NCBI GenBank assembly: GCA_003154635.1
Contig: PMDX01000295.1
Span: forward strand, 20,283-28,048
Length of the DNA stretch: 7,766 bases
Direction: 5' to 3'
DNA from: Actinomycetota bacterium
Lineage (GTDB): Bacteria > Actinomycetota > Geothermincolia > Fen-727 > Anoxymicrobiaceae
The position numbers and the translations under genes were made by a program. This document shows positions 6,313-7,766 of this stretch, piece after piece. Within the stretch, counting starts at the first letter, position 1, and the number at the start of each line of letters is the position of its first letter. The notes below the pieces were generated by a model that made no database searches, was not told the DNA's origin, and saw only the letters and a list, made by a program, of their open reading frames with translations.

Positions 6313-6339
6313 AGAACCCGGCTTCCGGCCGCGGAGGTT

Positions 6340-6951
6340 CTACTCCAGGTTCTCTCCTACCTGCCAGCGCGTGAAACGCCGGACTACGACCTTCTCTCCG
6401 AGCTTGGCGCTCACCTGACTCACAAGCTCGCCTACCGACATTGACGGGTCTTTTACGAACGGCTGCTCGAGAAGGCAAACATCCTGGAAGTACTTGTCGA
6501 GCATTCCGGTGATGATGCGGTCCCATATCTTTTCCGGCTTGCCGTCGGCCTCGCAGCGAACCTGGTAGATAGCCTTTTCCGCCGCGATGACCTCTTCGGG
6601 AACGGATTCCCTGTCGAGGAACGTCGGGTTGAGCGCCGCTATGTGGAGCGATACCTGGTGGGCAAGCTCCAGGAAGTCCTTGTTTCGCGCCACGAAGTCG
6701 GTCTCGCAGTTTATCTCAATGAGCGTGCCGATCTGCTGGCCGATGTGCAGGTAGGCATCTATCACACCTTGGTCCGCGACTTTCTCCTGGCGCTTCTTTG
6801 CGCTTGCCAGCCCTTTTTCCCTCAGCAGGCGAATAGCCTTGTCGAGGTCGCCTTCGACCTCCGCCAGCGCGCGCTTGCAATCCATCATCCCCGCGCCAGT
6901 CTTGGTACGGAGCTCTTTTACCTGTTGTGCCGAAATCTCATTTGCTGCCAT
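6340..6951 (-). CDS. tsf: Translation elongation factor Ts, short form
   Basis: EF-Ts is the guanine nucleotide exchange factor that regenerates EF-Tu-GTP. The N-terminal UBA-like module is complete at about 7-55, with TGAGMMDCKRAL at 18-29. The core begins near residue 58, and ETDFVAR at 83-89 includes the Asp85-Phe86 pair whose counterpart in E. coli inserts into EF-Tu. QPFVKDPSMSVGELV at 163-177 and the closing VVVRRFTRW strand are conserved. At 203 residues it lacks the second core subdomain and coiled-coil of the 280-residue E. coli protein, resembling the short Thermus-type form. AGGAG lies seven bases before the ATG at 6951, so the start is clear. It is the second gene of the classic rpsB-tsf pair, 104 bases after rpsB. 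Confidence 0.96.
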   Translation of the reverse strand: MAANEISAQQVKELRTKTGAGMMDCKRALAEVEGDLDKAIRLLREKGLASAKKRQEKVADQGVIDAYLHIGQQIGTLIEINCETDFVARNKDFLELAHQVSLHIAALNPTFLDRESVPEEVIAAEKAIYQVRCEADGKPEKIWDRIITGMLDKYFQDVCLLEQPFVKDPSMSVGELVSQVSAKLGEKVVVRRFTRWQVGENLE

Positions 6952-6973
6952 TTATGTTCTCCTGGTCTGTTGA

Positions 6974-6998
6974 CGGACCTGGTCCGGCGCTGGTCCGG
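6974..6998 (-). repeat. Short direct repeat and palindrome in the rpsB-tsf spacer
   Basis: The nine-base unit CCGGACCAG (minus strand) occurs twice, at 6979-6987 and 6990-6998, separated by two bases. The tsf-proximal copy also forms part of the palindrome CGGACC-A-GGTCCG (6974-6986), and the other copy could pair with the same GGTCCG. This allows two alternative short hairpins about 25-45 bases before the tsf start. Function is unknown. Confidence 0.4.
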
Positions 6999-7024
6999 GC
7001 TGTCCGATTTCTCTCCGGGTCTCG

Positions 7025-7043
7025 AAGGCCGCGTCGCGGCCTT
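7025..7043 (-). repeat. Strong GC hairpin between rpsB and tsf
   Basis: AAGGCCGC and GCGGCCTT form a perfect eight-base-pair stem around a three-base loop, 12 bases after the rpsB stop. No U-run follows on the transcript (CGAGACCCGG instead), so it is not a canonical rho-independent terminator. A stable stem between these genes could act as a processing site or partial attenuator, separating S2 and EF-Ts levels. That role is inferred from position only. Confidence 0.55.
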
Positions 7044-7055
7044 TCATGCCAATGG

Positions 7056-7766
7056 CTACTCGCTACCGGTTTCCGGCTGTCCGGCGGCCGGTCCGTCGGC
7101 AGTCTCTACGCCTTCGACTATAGTCTCCGGCTTGCCGAGCGGCTCGGTCTCTCCGACGGTCTCCGCGATAGCCTCTTTGAGGTCTTCCTCCGCCCCCTGC
7201 TCGGTGGGCTCGCCCGAGTAGACCGGCGTCATGGTCGGTCCGGCGATATCGTCAGGGGACGCGCTGAACGCGGGCACCGCGGCTCCGATCCTGCTCGCGG
7301 ATTTCTCGAGCCTCTCTCGTGTCGCTTCTTCTTTCTCGGCTATCTCTTCCGCCATGCGGGCGTCTCTCATGCCCTGTCCATCGATTACCGCGTCGGCTAT
7401 GACTCTGCAGAGAAGGTTGGCCGCGCGGATGGCGTCGTCGTTGCCGGGGATCACGAAGTCGACCTCGTCCGGGTCACAGTTGGTGTCGACCAGACCGACG
7501 ATCGGTATTCCAAGCTTGCGCCCCTCGGCAACCGCGATGCGCTCCTTGCGCGGGTCGAGCACGAATATCATCGTCGGCAGGTGGTGCATCGTGCGGATTC
7601 CCTCGAGGTTGCGGTTGAGCTTTTCGACTTGGCGGCGGAGCTGGAGCGCTTCTTTCTTGGGAAGCTGTTCGAGCTCGCCCTCGCGGTCACGCCTCTCGAG
7701 GTCTTCGAGGTGCATGACCCTCGAGTGGATAGTTGAGAAGTTGGTGAGCGTGCCGCCGAGCCAGCG
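7056..7766 (-). CDS. rpsB: Ribosomal protein S2 (N-terminus outside the window) with acidic C-terminal extension
   Basis: This is 30S subunit protein S2, lacking roughly the first 90 residues, which lie beyond the window end. The visible 236 residues start at RWLGGTLTNFSTI, a hallmark of the family. LPKKEALQLRRQVEKLNRNL follows, then LPTMIFVLDP, LGIPIVGLVDTNCDPDEVDF and VIPGNDDAIRAANLL. The conserved fold ends at about GQGMRDAR (near 7364). Beyond it is a tail of about 100 residues, first a charged helix-like stretch (MAEEIAEKEEATRERLEK) and then a low-complexity region rich in Glu, Pro, Gly, Thr and Ala ending at the TAG at 7056. E. coli S2 ends soon after the conserved fold, so this tail is an extension. 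The frame is open across the window edge, and an internal Met (7715) is not the start. rpsB heads the cluster and is followed by tsf, the usual order. Confidence 0.96.
   Translation of the reverse strand, partial: RWLGGTLTNFSTIHSRVMHLEDLERRDREGELEQLPKKEALQLRRQVEKLNRNLEGIRTMHHLPTMIFVLDPRKERIAVAEGRKLGIPIVGLVDTNCDPDEVDFVIPGNDDAIRAANLLCRVIADAVIDGQGMRDARMAEEIAEKEEATRERLEKSASRIGAAVPAFSASPDDIAGPTMTPVYSGEPTEQGAEEDLKEAIAETVGETEPLGKPETIVEGVETADGPAAGQPETGSE

Noticed and set aside
7025..7043. rpsB-tsf hairpin as an intrinsic terminator
   Set aside because: There is no T-tract on either side on the transcribed strand, and ending transcription here would cut off tsf and the other essential genes.
6927..7736. 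Open frame of 269 codons on the plus strand opposite rpsB and the rpsB-tsf spacer
   Set aside because: It is antisense to conserved S2 codons and has no recognisable motif; its length reflects GC-rich third positions of rpsB.
1..7766. A hidden mobile element, defence system, CRISPR array or other novel system
   Set aside because: Both strands are accounted for by nine conserved housekeeping genes with short spacers. No direct-repeat array, integrase, transposase, tRNA or unknown protein family is visible.

Overview
The window is a densely packed run of housekeeping genes, all read from the minus strand. In transcription order (high to low coordinates) they are rpsB (partial), tsf, pyrH, frr, cdsA, dxr, rseP, ispG and proS (partial). 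This is the widely conserved bacterial cluster linking translation (ribosomal protein S2, EF-Ts, ribosome recycling factor, prolyl-tRNA synthetase), pyrimidine nucleotide supply (UMP kinase), phospholipid precursor synthesis (CdsA), the MEP isoprenoid pathway (Dxr, IspG) and a site-2 intramembrane protease (RseP). Every gene looks intact apart from the two cut by the window edges, and no stretch over about 120 bases is without a gene.

The base composition is GC-rich by eye. uppS, which in many bacteria sits between frr and cdsA, is absent: only 30 bases separate those genes. The missing uppS, an N-terminally extended PyrH, a short EF-Ts of about 200 residues and an S2 with a long acidic tail suggest a deep-branching Gram-positive type, possibly an actinobacterial lineage. 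That placement is an inference and not firm.

Layout: 7056-7766 rpsB without its N-terminus; 6952-7055 spacer with a GC-rich hairpin and a short repeat; 6340-6951 tsf; 6241-6339 spacer with an AT-richer hairpin; 5476-6240 pyrH; 5438-5475 spacer with a small hairpin; 4883-5437 frr; 3956-4852 cdsA; 2755-3909 dxr; 1623-2750 rseP; 1505-1622 spacer, the only sizeable break in the distal half, holding an inverted repeat; 422-1504 ispG; 1-425 proS start, overlapping the ispG stop by four bases.

Several starts are non-ATG and are fixed by Shine-Dalgarno position and homology: TTG for dxr, rseP and proS, and GTG for cdsA. No convincing promoter or rho-independent terminator is visible, so the genes are probably co-transcribed from a promoter upstream of rpsB, outside the window, perhaps with an internal start before ispG. 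I see no mobile element, CRISPR array, RNA gene or novel system. The points worth a second look are modest: the missing uppS, the TTG starts, the rseP-ispG spacer, the intergenic hairpins and the protein extensions.
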